A DNA stretch of 64,000 bases from contig OX638380.1 in assembly GCA_951813855.1 (NCBI GenBank), forward strand, positions 2,992,876 through 3,056,875, in the 5' to 3' direction. The first letter of the stretch is position 1. Every line of letters begins with the position of its first letter. The notes under the pieces were generated by a model. The model was not told where the DNA came from and did not search any database. It worked only from the letters and a program-made list of their open reading frames with translations. Below, piece by piece: positions 34,658 through 43,749 of the stretch. A program made the translations under genes and the position numbers. This DNA comes from an uncultured Verrucomicrobiae bacterium (GTDB lineage Bacteria > Verrucomicrobiota > Verrucomicrobiia > Limisphaerales > AAA164-E04).

Positions 34658-35830
34658 TCAGGATAGTTCCTTTCGCTGAAGCACGTCCGGGTCGGTCGGA
34701 AGGATGCTTTCGACGGCACTGCTGGCGTTGCGTTTTATGAACATGAATACCCTTTCCCTGGCTCTGGCGACCATGACGTAGAAGAGTTTCCTGGTCCGAT
34801 CCGAATCGTCAGACTGGAAGATGTGCTCGTCAATGTCCGCTAGAATTACCGTGTCGAATTCGAGTCCTTTGCACGCTTGCGCGTTGATAACGACGATACC
34901 GCCTCGGTTGAAGGCTATATTGGTGCGGATATTACTAGAAAAGGTCATTATGGAAGGTTTGGGATTGTCGCCCGAAAAAATCGAGGATTTCAGTGCGTTC
35001 AGATAGCTTTCTCGGACTTTATTGTTCGGCGCGATGACGCCGATGAGTTGCTTCGGGTACCGGTCCGACAGCTGTCGGATTCGGTGCGCGAGAATATCCA
35101 ATTTGCCCTGATCGTAGGTGTATAAGATTGGTATGGGGCCGGAAACTTTCCTGGGTAGTTCGGGGGGCAGACTGGCCGGATCGCCGGTGTAGAATTCTCG
35201 AGCCAATCGGGCAACTTGGTAATTATTGCGGTAGTTGTGCCGAAGGTCGATCACCCGGTTGGGGTCGATATCCAAGGAATCCTGAATATCTTGGCGGCTG
35301 CTTTTTTGAGCGGTGATTTGCTGATTTTGGTCGGCGACCACGTAGAACCGTTCCCAGCCTAGATTCACCAAGGAGTCGTAAAATTCCCTCGGCATATCCT
35401 GGCCTTCGTCGATGATGAGAACCGGAAATTCCTGTTCAGTTACCTCGGTTATCTCGTCGATGATCCCGGTGGCGCGATGCCAGTCGATTGGTGGATAGTT
35501 GTTTTTGTCCGGTGGATGCTTTGGCACTTCCTGTTTCGAGATTTTTTTGAAAATATTCCGATACCAAGCATCCCAGGTTTGGCTGTCGAGGTCGCCGTCG
35601 AATAATTGGTCGTTCGCCATTTTGAGGAGATGCGTGTAGACCAGAAATTGGTACTCGATGTTATCTCGTCGATGGCGGCGGGCGCGAATCAGGGCCAGAA
35701 CCGATTTTCCGGTGCCCGGACCCCCTACAATGAGGTGTGGATTTTCTACGGGCAGATTGAGCGCCTTTTCCTGCTCTTTGCTGAGATCATGGATTCCCGG
35801 CAGTTCGAATTTACGTTCGGGCATGGTCAT
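34658..35830 (-). CDS. Compact UvrD/Rep-like superfamily 1 helicase or ATPase
   Basis: 390 aa, much shorter than UvrD (~720 aa), with the SF1A motifs kept and the accessory 1B/2B domains reduced. Motif I GGPGTGKS (36-43), motif II IIDEGQDMP (139-147), motif III VVADQNQQI (164-172), motif IV-like RHNYRN (197-202), motif V QACKGLEFDTVIL (318-330) and motif VI KLFYVMVARARERVFM (348-363). It should be an ATP-driven DNA (or RNA) translocase. It starts 1 bp after the DrmB stop, so it belongs to the same operon. A UvrD-like partner is not part of the standard DISARM gene list, which makes this gene a marker of the variant here. Start ATG at 35830 or 35824. Confidence 0.87.
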   Translation of the reverse strand: MTMPERKFELPGIHDLSKEQEKALNLPVENPHLIVGGPGTGKSVLALIRARRHRRDNIEYQFLVYTHLLKMANDQLFDGDLDSQTWDAWYRNIFKKISKQEVPKHPPDKNNYPPIDWHRATGIIDEITEVTEQEFPVLIIDEGQDMPREFYDSLVNLGWERFYVVADQNQQITAQKSSRQDIQDSLDIDPNRVIDLRHNYRNNYQVARLAREFYTGDPASLPPELPRKVSGPIPILYTYDQGKLDILAHRIRQLSDRYPKQLIGVIAPNNKVRESYLNALKSSIFSGDNPKPSIMTFSSNIRTNIAFNRGGIVVINAQACKGLEFDTVILADIDEHIFQSDDSDRTRKLFYVMVARARERVFMFIKRNASSAVESILPTDPDVLQRKELS

Positions 35831-35831
35831 A

Positions 35832-37673
35832 TTATTCGACGCAGTCCAAGAAGGCCGGAACGCCTTGATCCGTGCCGGTTACAAAGACCCGATCGAGGAG
35901 AACGTTGCCGTGCTCGCAACTCGTTTCGGGTACCAACGCGCAGGCATGGCAAGCGGCCCGGTTCAGCAAATCGGGACCGTGGCCGTCCTGTTCCGAGCAT
36001 ACCGGGTCTAACGAGCACCAAGTCGCGGATTCGAACGTTTTGGTCAACAGGCGTAGAAACTCGTTCGGCTTGGCGAGCTCCATCAGACCGCCGAGGGAAC
36101 CTTCCTCGTCCGGGACCGCCACGTAGATCAGAATTCCTGCCATCGGCGTCTTACCGGTGCCAGTGTAAATGCGTTCCTTCAATGAGGCGGCAGGGTAACC
36201 GGCCCCGGCGTCAAGTTCGCGGATCATGAGATGGGCCAGCGTGTGGCAGAGCAGAAAGCGCGGCGTGACGTCCACTTCCAAATCCATGGTTCCTTGTCCT
36301 TCGCGTTTCCGGTATCGCTCGGCGAAATCTTCGGTCCGTTGTTGAACTGCCTCGAGTTGCTCCCAACGTTTCAGGATCTTTTCGTCGAGGGTGAAGAAGA
36401 TGCCTTCACCGTAGAGTTCAAGGGCGGGGAGCCAGCCGCTCTTGCCCGTGATGTCAGGTGGCGTGTTTCGCTCTCCGCCTGCCCGTCGAAACCCGAAGAA
36501 CACCATGATTTCTTTGAGCCGGTTGACCGCGATGAGATTGGAGACGGCGCCGATCGTTCGCCGGGCGGTCTTTGCCGACGGTCTGGGCTGAAGCGCCTTC
36601 CAGTCGCGCGTATGATGTTCGGTGACGAAATCCTCGTTTTCATGCAGATTCGGGATTTCTTGGATTAACGCCCGGTATTCGTCGACGGGCAGATCGGTTT
36701 CGCCAAAGTCTTGATCGAACGAGGGATAACCTTGATCGATTTTGTTGATGGCTTTGCGGATTTCCTCCGGATCGCAGCTAAACTCCCGGGCGAGATGCCG
36801 GATAGCGGTTTTTCGCGCCAGCGGGTTTTTCTTCTTTTGGATAAATTCCAGTTTTTTTTCGTTCGAGTAGAGGCGGTCTATGATTGTGCCGCGGCAGATA
36901 CGCGATTCCGGAGGGATGACAAGCGCCGTACGGATCGAAGGGGAATGGACCCGAACGTCGTTGATGTCCACCAACAAGGCCAGGTTTTCGTTGGCCTGAG
37001 AAGATTCCATATTTTCCGTCATCCAGGGTTGGGCCGGTAACCAAGGCGGGTAGAGCATCCGAGATTCCAGGGTCGAATTGGCTCCGCAACGTTCGCACCT
37101 GATAATTTGGGTACCGTCGGTTTCTTCCAATTTGAGGTAGGGAGTCGACCAGTCGATTGGGCATAGCTCTTGTTTGGGATGGCACTTGTTTTTGTGGGCT
37201 ACCGAGTGCCAGGGAACATCAGCTAGATGGCCGTCCTGGTGCACCAAAACCCATGGCACTTGTTCAAGTGTGCCCTGGCATACGGTGCAACGTTCCGTAG
37301 GTTTGATCCGACTTTCGTCGGTAAGTGAGTAGTTTGAAGGGGATGAATCTGACCTTCGCCAGGGAGCCGAGAACAGCAAATAGCAGTGAAGGCAGCGCAT
37401 CCAAGTCGGAAATCTCAAGGCAGGGATCCATCCATATACGTTTTCGTTCCGCTTGACAGAGCGCGGCGGTGTGAAGAGCGATTTTTCGATTTTGAGTGCG
37501 CTTTTCACCCGTTCCACATAACGGATTTCTTCTGATTGAGGATTAGTTCGCGAACGGCTCCAAGTGCTGGTGTCCTGTACCACCATTAGGCAGTTTGGAC
37601 CGCGCACGATGGCTCCCACGGAACAGTCGCTAAGCAGGTGCGAGAGTCGAACCGGAATGATTTCGTCGGTCAT
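35832..37673 (-). CDS. drmB: DISARM-like DrmB (DUF1998) protein
   Basis: 613 aa. Paired cysteines suggest several zinc sites: Cys94/Cys97 (CLHC), Cys129/Cys132 (CTVC), Cys193/Cys196 (CERC). The C-terminal DUF1998 domain has the Cys-rich pattern CHAC...TSCEHGNVLLDR (575-595), and DrmB-typical LLCHTLAHLMIREL followed by GYPAASLKERIY lies at 475-503. The N-terminal GAIVRGPNCLMVV block also fits DrmB. In described DISARM systems DrmA and DrmB form a complex that recognises and blocks incoming phage DNA. The gene lies 33 bp after the DrmA-like gene and directly abuts the UvrD-like gene. Confidence 0.88.
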   Translation of the reverse strand: MTDEIIPVRLSHLLSDCSVGAIVRGPNCLMVVQDTSTWSRSRTNPQSEEIRYVERVKSALKIEKSLFTPPRSVKRNENVYGWIPALRFPTWMRCLHCYLLFSAPWRRSDSSPSNYSLTDESRIKPTERCTVCQGTLEQVPWVLVHQDGHLADVPWHSVAHKNKCHPKQELCPIDWSTPYLKLEETDGTQIIRCERCGANSTLESRMLYPPWLPAQPWMTENMESSQANENLALLVDINDVRVHSPSIRTALVIPPESRICRGTIIDRLYSNEKKLEFIQKKKNPLARKTAIRHLAREFSCDPEEIRKAINKIDQGYPSFDQDFGETDLPVDEYRALIQEIPNLHENEDFVTEHHTRDWKALQPRPSAKTARRTIGAVSNLIAVNRLKEIMVFFGFRRAGGERNTPPDITGKSGWLPALELYGEGIFFTLDEKILKRWEQLEAVQQRTEDFAERYRKREGQGTMDLEVDVTPRFLLCHTLAHLMIRELDAGAGYPAASLKERIYTGTGKTPMAGILIYVAVPDEEGSLGGLMELAKPNEFLRLLTKTFESATWCSLDPVCSEQDGHGPDLLNRAACHACALVPETSCEHGNVLLDRVFVTGTDQGVPAFLDCVE

Positions 37674-37706
37674 GAGGCTACGGCGATCTCGGGGTTGTAG
37701 ACGAAG

Positions 37707-40700
37707 TTAGCGGTTGTCGGGGTCCTTTTTCGCCTTCCAGTTTTGAACTTTCAACGCCCCCTCACCCTCTACGTTGCGCATCGAATTCAAGGTCGCCCAG
37801 AGTCCGGGCCGGGTTTCTTCGTGGGCGTAGAGCAATCGATCGGCGCCTTTCTCGTTGCCCCGTACCTTGTAATTGAGTTGTCTTTTAGCTAGTCGGCAAT
37901 GCGCCGCTTTATCGTGCCATTCGGTCACGAGGCGATCGAGATGGGAGTCGGTTTCGATTTCTTGCCGGCTTCCGTTTGCGGCGCGTACGCAACGTCGTTT
38001 GAATTTCGCGATTATCGCTTCGATTTCCGGTATCGTTTGGTTGAATTTTCCGGCGGAGTTGTTGCCGTTCATGCTGGTGCAGGCATGCCGAATCGCGATG
38101 ACCAACGCGGCATGAAGCGCTCGCGATCGTACTTGGTAGGTGTAAGGGGTAATGCTGCTCGGTTCCACGAAACGGTAGAAGGATTCGTGATAAGGGCGGA
38201 AACTTTCGTAATGCGACAGGCTGCGAGCCTGGTTCCGAAAGTAATTGCAAACGACCAGTCCGGGAACATCGGCTCGACCGACACGGCTGGTGGTCTGAAT
38301 GTATTCCGCAGTCGTCAACGGTTGCCCGTTGACGACCAATAAAGCCAAGCGAGCCACGTCCAGCCCGACCGAAATCATGTTGGTCGCCAGCACGACGTCC
38401 AAGCATTCGTTATCCCCCTGAGATTTCGTCAACTGCTGGAAGATTTTGGCGTTTTTGTCGGAGGTTTGGCGACTGGTCAACTGAGCGATCTCGGTGTTTT
38501 GGAATCGGTTCTGGGCGTCAGGCAGATCGTCGTCTTCAGCGGGGAGATCGGTTTCGTTCAGTTGTTTGAGCTCACTTTCGATTCTTCGGCCGAATTCCCG
38601 GACGTTCGTGACTAGTGCGTTATGACTGTACCCGACGTGTTTGAGGCTACCGTGGTAAACGACTTGAGTCCACCAGGCGTCGAGCAAGGCTTCCTTGTCG
38701 TTGGAATCGGCGAATAAGGCTTGCGGCGCGGCGAGCAGTGCGGCGGCGAGCGGAGCCAAGCAATGTTGCTGGTCGAGCATCGGGGCTAAAAATCCGAGGT
38801 AGAGCCGCCCGGGACGCTCCTTGTCGGTGCGAGCGAAAAAGGTGTTGTCGTAAGATAGGCCCGGAGGAGGAAATACGGCCAAGTCTTTCGCGTAGAGCCG
38901 TTGCACTTGCTCTCTGGCCATTCGAATGGTGGCCGTGGAGGCGACGTATTTCGGACGAAGGCCGCGCTGTACCAAGAGCGTTTCGATCCCCGCTTCGTAT
39001 AGCCCGGCGACCGAACCCAAGGGGCCGGTAATCAGATGTAGTTCGTCCTGAATGATTAATTCGGGCGGGCGCGAGCCGTCAAAGAGGCCGAAGAAGGCAC
39101 CCGATCGTTCTTCCCATGCGAGGCGGGCAAATTTGTCGACCGTGCCGATCAGTAAGGTAGGCGGCTCATTGTAGAGCGCTTCGTCTACAACGTTACAGGG
39201 AAACGGCAGATCGTCGTCGCTGAAATCGCAATCACGATTGGTGCAGTAGAAATTGAAAGTGTCGTTCGTGGCGCAATAGCCTCGGTCGGCGTCGAACTGC
39301 GTGTCGCACCAGGGACAGCGTTCGAGCAGCAATCGGTATCGAGCATTGGGTTTTCCTTCTTTGATTTGCGCTACGATGTCTTCGGCGTCTTCGAATCGGT
39401 TGGGACTGAATTCGCCGCCGACCCAAATGCCAATATCGATCGGAGTCTCACCTAGGCGTTCCTGATCCTTTCGGCGGATTAGATCGAGGGAGCACATCAT
39501 GCGGGTGGCGCGTTGAAACTGCTGTTGGGTCAGTAATCGTAGGGTGTAGCGCATAAAGGCGGCGGTGCCTTTGCTTCTGTCGGGGTATTTAAGGCGTCGC
39601 CAAGCGATTAGGAAGGCGATCAGTCCCAGATAAGCTTCGGTTTTGCCGCCGCCGGTAGGAAACCAAATGAGATCCAGGATATCGCGAAAATCGTCGTCTT
39701 CCCGGATCACAGATGCGATCACGGTCAACAAGAAAGCCAACTGAAACGGACGCCAAAGGTAGGCGTCACGTTGGATTTCCTTTTGCTTGATGACATCGGT
39801 CCGAATCAATTGGTCGAACATGGCCCGGTTCGCGATTTGAAATGATTCGGAAGCCAACTGGTCGGTGCGAAGCAACTCGATACCCTGCCGCATTCGTCCC
39901 AGTGCGGTTTGCATTCTTTCGCAGATACGGTTGGCTGCGTTTTGCTCGTCGGGGTTGCGGAATTCAGAGGCGACGAGTTGTTGATGGTCGATCCAGTTGC
40001 CGTAGTTGTCGACGAAACGCGAGAGTTCATCGGGCATGGGAGCGTCGGCGAGGCGATGGAGGCGGAGCACTTCGTTCTCATCGTTCTCATCGTTCTCATC
40101 GCTTGTCTGGACGGTCATCAACGGCACTTCGGTTTCCGGCATGAATTCGGACCAGATCTTCGGCTTGCCTTTCTGAGGGACATTCCAGTCGGCGGCGGCT
40201 CCGTGGCCGATGGCGTAGATCCTTTTTTCGCGGTACTGAAGTTCGAGTTCCAGTTCCTCTTCGGTGAGTAAGCTGGGATCGACCCGAGGATAATCGAGCA
40301 GTTCGCCTTGATCGATGATGCATTCGAGATGCGCTTCAAACAGCGATTTTTCCACCCGGTCGATGATTTGGAAATTTTGAGCTACGTTCCATTTCAATTC
40401 GCTCCGGTTGCACAGGGTGATGGTGAGAATCAGGCCGTCTTGATGCTGTCGCGATCGGACGTCGATGACGGCTCGGTTATCCCAAATAGGTATCGATTTG
40501 CGGACGGAACCCGATACTTTTAATTCGTGGGTGGTTTCCTGGAGTTCTTCACGTTCGTATCGGCGATGCCGACCTCGTCCTGGTGAGTTCGAAGCTTTGG
40601 GGTGCTGGTAGGACGTGGCGGAAGCCGTGATCAGAAGTTGCGCTTCGCCTCGAACGAAGCAAGAAAAGCCAACGGAAGAGGGCGGAACGTATCGTCGTTT

Positions 40701-40955
40701 TTTCGTCGATTGGGCAAGTTTTGAATCGTTGGTTTCGTCGTTGGCAGGCGTATCGTCGGTTACGTCGTCCCGGAGGGCGGTTTCCTCGGGAGAAGAAGAT
40801 GCGGGATCGATACCGGACGAGTCAGGGTCGATGGGATGCAGAACTCCCGCAGGATATCGACTCAACGGCGACGTGGAGAGACTGTCTTTACAGGCCGGCC
40901 CGATAAGCTGGGACCGCAACCATTTGACGAGTTTTTTCCTCGAATCGACATACAT
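37707..40955 (-). CDS. drmA: DISARM-like DrmA helicase
   Basis: 1082-aa superfamily 2 helicase. N-terminal ~390 residues hold the DrmA-type region (RYPAGVLHP at 34-42, then a mostly beta segment). The helicase has motif I FPTGGGKTE (432-440), a zinc site (Cys547, Cys550, Cys571, Cys576), motif II QDELH (636-640), motif III STAT (673-676), and in the C-terminal RecA domain ATNMISVGLDV (857-867) and motif VI QTTSRVGRAD (887-896). All ATPase motifs are intact. DrmA is the ATPase of the DISARM core, acting with DrmB on foreign DNA. A short DEN triplet repeat (residues 286-294) comes from a 9-base DNA repeat. First gene of the operon. Confidence 0.9.
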   Translation of the reverse strand: MYVDSRKKLVKWLRSQLIGPACKDSLSTSPLSRYPAGVLHPIDPDSSGIDPASSSPEETALRDDVTDDTPANDETNDSKLAQSTKKRRYVPPSSVGFSCFVRGEAQLLITASATSYQHPKASNSPGRGRHRRYEREELQETTHELKVSGSVRKSIPIWDNRAVIDVRSRQHQDGLILTITLCNRSELKWNVAQNFQIIDRVEKSLFEAHLECIIDQGELLDYPRVDPSLLTEEELELELQYREKRIYAIGHGAAADWNVPQKGKPKIWSEFMPETEVPLMTVQTSDENDENDENEVLRLHRLADAPMPDELSRFVDNYGNWIDHQQLVASEFRNPDEQNAANRICERMQTALGRMRQGIELLRTDQLASESFQIANRAMFDQLIRTDVIKQKEIQRDAYLWRPFQLAFLLTVIASVIREDDDFRDILDLIWFPTGGGKTEAYLGLIAFLIAWRRLKYPDRSKGTAAFMRYTLRLLTQQQFQRATRMMCSLDLIRRKDQERLGETPIDIGIWVGGEFSPNRFEDAEDIVAQIKEGKPNARYRLLLERCPWCDTQFDADRGYCATNDTFNFYCTNRDCDFSDDDLPFPCNVVDEALYNEPPTLLIGTVDKFARLAWEERSGAFFGLFDGSRPPELIIQDELHLITGPLGSVAGLYEAGIETLLVQRGLRPKYVASTATIRMAREQVQRLYAKDLAVFPPPGLSYDNTFFARTDKERPGRLYLGFLAPMLDQQHCLAPLAAALLAAPQALFADSNDKEALLDAWWTQVVYHGSLKHVGYSHNALVTNVREFGRRIESELKQLNETDLPAEDDDLPDAQNRFQNTEIAQLTSRQTSDKNAKIFQQLTKSQGDNECLDVVLATNMISVGLDVARLALLVVNGQPLTTAEYIQTTSRVGRADVPGLVVCNYFRNQARSLSHYESFRPYHESFYRFVEPSSITPYTYQVRSRALHAALVIAIRHACTSMNGNNSAGKFNQTIPEIEAIIAKFKRRCVRAANGSRQEIETDSHLDRLVTEWHDKAAHCRLAKRQLNYKVRGNEKGADRLLYAHEETRPGLWATLNSMRNVEGEGALKVQNWKAKKDPDNR

Positions 40956-41312
40956 CGTGTTGGATTAGACTGAAAATTGAGCAGTAGACTTGGTTGTCTA
41001 TTAACAGGTAGCATTTGGTTTAATCAATCAAAAACGCTCCTCGGCTCAACGATTCGGAGCAACTGGCCGCGTTTCGGAAACTTCAATCCGGTGATTAGTT
41101 GAAAAAGCATTCGAAGGATTGGATTCCGCTGGAATCGAGTTCTGAGTCGGTTTTCGGTGGTTGCGCGTCGGGAGGGTAGAATTAACGTGCCAGTTTTCGG
41201 GAGAGGTGAAAGGGCGTATCCGAGGGTATTTCAGGGGCAGGTTGTTTTAGACAACAGCTTCTTCTATCGTCAGACTTCCTGACATGTGCTAAAATTGTTT
41301 TGTGCATAACCG
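40956..41312. other. Intergenic region between the DrmA-like gene and the transposase
   Basis: 357 bp. It should hold the promoter of the DISARM-like operon. On the minus strand TTGATT with TTAATA 17 bp later, about 50 nt before the DrmA start, is a weak candidate. The CATTTGGTTTAATC sequence near 41013 resembles the repeat at 33921. No gene recognised. Confidence 0.4.
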
Positions 41313-43547
41313 TCAGTCTGCAAGCTCGTAAACCATTTGAAGATCCGTGCCAGGATAAATCGTGGCGGAAGCATTCAATTCGGAGAATAATCCGGCAAGT
41401 GATTGATCGAGACCATCGCTGCCGAGCCCAAGAACTTGAACCCGTAATAACTTATTTCGCTTCTCTGGAATAATGTTGGCTTTGGCTTGGTACCAAGCCT
41501 GCAGCAGTTTTCTTGCATTGCGTTTTTTCCCTTGAGCCAAGATAATCGGGCTCATCATTCGCACCTCAGTTCGATAGGCGATCATCCGTACCGTCTCATA
41601 GATCATGCGATCGCCGGAAGGCAGGGTTTGAAGTGGTTCTGATAACTGTCCCGCTTTGACGTGCGTTAGAATGACTTTAAGCTCTGTTTTCATTGGTTGC
41701 AATTCGGTTTCAAATTGGGCTAATTGCGTTTGATATTTAATCTCATCTTTACTTGATATGGTCGTTTCAGACAGTCGATTTCTGAGTTGGCCTAACCGTT
41801 GTTGAGTTCGCTTAACTTTCTTGTTGAGTTGGCGAGCTTCGGGATTGACAACTTGGCTATCGGGATCGATTTCTTCGAGTCCTTGAGTGGTCAGGGCATC
41901 CCAATTGAATTCTTGTCTCAGGTACTTGAAGAAGTTTTCTTGAGACCATCGTGACAACATGGAGCCAGCAACTTTGGAAAGGGGTAAAGTCGGATGGGTA
42001 GTCACGATGGATAATTGGCGACCTTTATCCGTTAGCTTTCTAATTTCCCGAACCTTTAGTCTCGGGGTAAGTTGAAGGCTTTGTTCGGCTAACCACTCTT
42101 TTCTCGAGAGGGTTTCCGCGGGACCATAAATCGGCACGTCCGTTTCTTGGAAGGTGCTTGAGGGCCAATCTTCGCTTTGCCGATTTTTGAACCAAGTAAT
42201 CACCGCGATGCCGACCTTGGCCAGTTTCTCAAATAATTGTGGCGACCAACCTTCTCGATCGAAGACCAAAGTAATCGAGGGAGCTACCGACGGATTCTGG
42301 CTCCCGTCAGGACCGGGATCGTTCACCTTGCCGAGCTGCCTCAATTCCGGGACGATATCTTGCTCGATCATCGTTACCATTTGAGGGTCGAGGGCCTGAT
42401 GCAGGCACATCAAAGGGCAGCCTCCCAAGGCGTTGAGCCAGTAACCCACGGTAGCTGGAAGGCAAAGCTTTTCACGCGAGACATAGTGCTTAGGGAGGTT
42501 ACCTTTGCGACCGGTATAGACTTTCGAATGTCCGTCAATCAACAGAGTCGCGGCGGCCTCTGGGGTCTGATTTACCCAGTGCTGAAACAAGTTGTTTTGC
42601 CAAGCTTTAATATCCTGTTGGTTTTCGGATAGATCCTGAATCTTCTGGCGTAAGGTTTTGACCTCAGGGCATCGATCCAAACCTAAGATAATACCCCATT
42701 CACCCGGTGCTTCATAGCGAAGAGCTTCTGGATTCCTCACTCGGGCCAAACTGAGGAAGGCAAGAAAATTCAATATCGATGTCACTCCGTAATAATCGTT
42801 CGAAAGTTTCAAATTTTCTTTAACCCCGCGTAACAATCCTTCTTGGAGTAAAAATGGCAAGGCGGTTAACACTCCTCCGTTCTCCACGGCTTTATGGGCC
42901 TGATTGAAAATGGGTTTAACCTCTTCCAGCTTTCCTCTGGCGGCCAATTGTCGCCCCATAACGTCATGAGTCGCACGCCCCATTGGGGTATGTCGATCTT
43001 TAGTATTCCGTTCGGAACGTTCCGTCGCCTGGAGAGACCGTTCCTCGGATTCGAGAGTTTCCATCGAAGCCGAGGACTTTGACGGCACACTTATCATTCC
43101 CGCTTTGCAACCCAAATGAAAGGTGACCCAATTGATTCCCAATACCTTGGCGGCACCGCGTTGACTCATGCCTTCGGCTAACAATTGACGGCCTCGTTTG
43201 ATCACCTTGGGGGTCAGAACCGTACGACGACGACCAGACTTTTTTTGATAAAAAGAACCTAATCCACCAACCCGGTACCGAGTCACGGAATTTGATACCG
43301 TGTTGCGATGGACTTCAAACACCTCGGCCAATCGTTTCTGAGAAATATGATTCACCACATGAAGCATCCCCATGATCACACGCCTCGAGATCCGATCGTT
43401 ATCGGGATGCGCGAATATCGGTTCCAAATTGTCGAGATAACAAGTCATGCCGTCTTGCGATGACATGGCGATATTACCATTGATCACGATCGGATTTTGA
43501 GGCCGAAAACCCTCAGGAAGCGAAGCCAGATACCCGTTTTGGCGCAC
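41313..43547 (-). mobile_element. Large DDE-type transposase gene, family not identified
   Basis: 744 aa from a GTG at 43547, or 717 aa from ATG 43466; the latter fits better with the promoter lying only ~8 bp before the GTG. Two helix-turn-helix regions precede the catalytic part (RLAEVFEVHRNTVSNSV at 73-89; MSQRGAAKVLGINWVTF at 127-143). DDE catalytic residues from context: Asp338 (LLIDGHSKVY), Asp430 (LVFDREGW), Glu537 (RWSQENFFKYL). A long coiled-coil-like Lys/Gln/Glu region follows (565-620). The gene is uninterrupted, so the element may still be active. I know related uncharacterised 'putative transposases' but no IS family name. Terminal inverted repeats were not found by eye. Confidence 0.8.
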
Positions 43548-43555
43548 AAGACCAT

Positions 43556-43584
43556 ATTATAACGCATCATGCAAGAATAATCAA
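43556..43584 (-). promoter_or_regulatory. Strong sigma-70 promoter of the transposase gene
   Basis: Minus strand: TTGATT (-35), 17 bp, TATAAT (-10, perfect consensus). The expected transcript start is near 43549, only a few bases before the GTG at 43547, so translation probably begins at ATG 43466. Confidence 0.7.
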
Positions 43585-43749
43585 TCTCTCATTTCCCCAA
43601 AAGGGCGTATTTACTGGCTTTTGGTGGTTTAACCCCGTTTTTCTGGTCCGGTCGTGTCAGGAAGTCTGAGAATGGTACAGGGCGATCGAGGATCAATCCA
43701 GCGAGAAAAAACCGGTGGTGATGGCGCCAAGGGACGGATCGTGAGCCGG

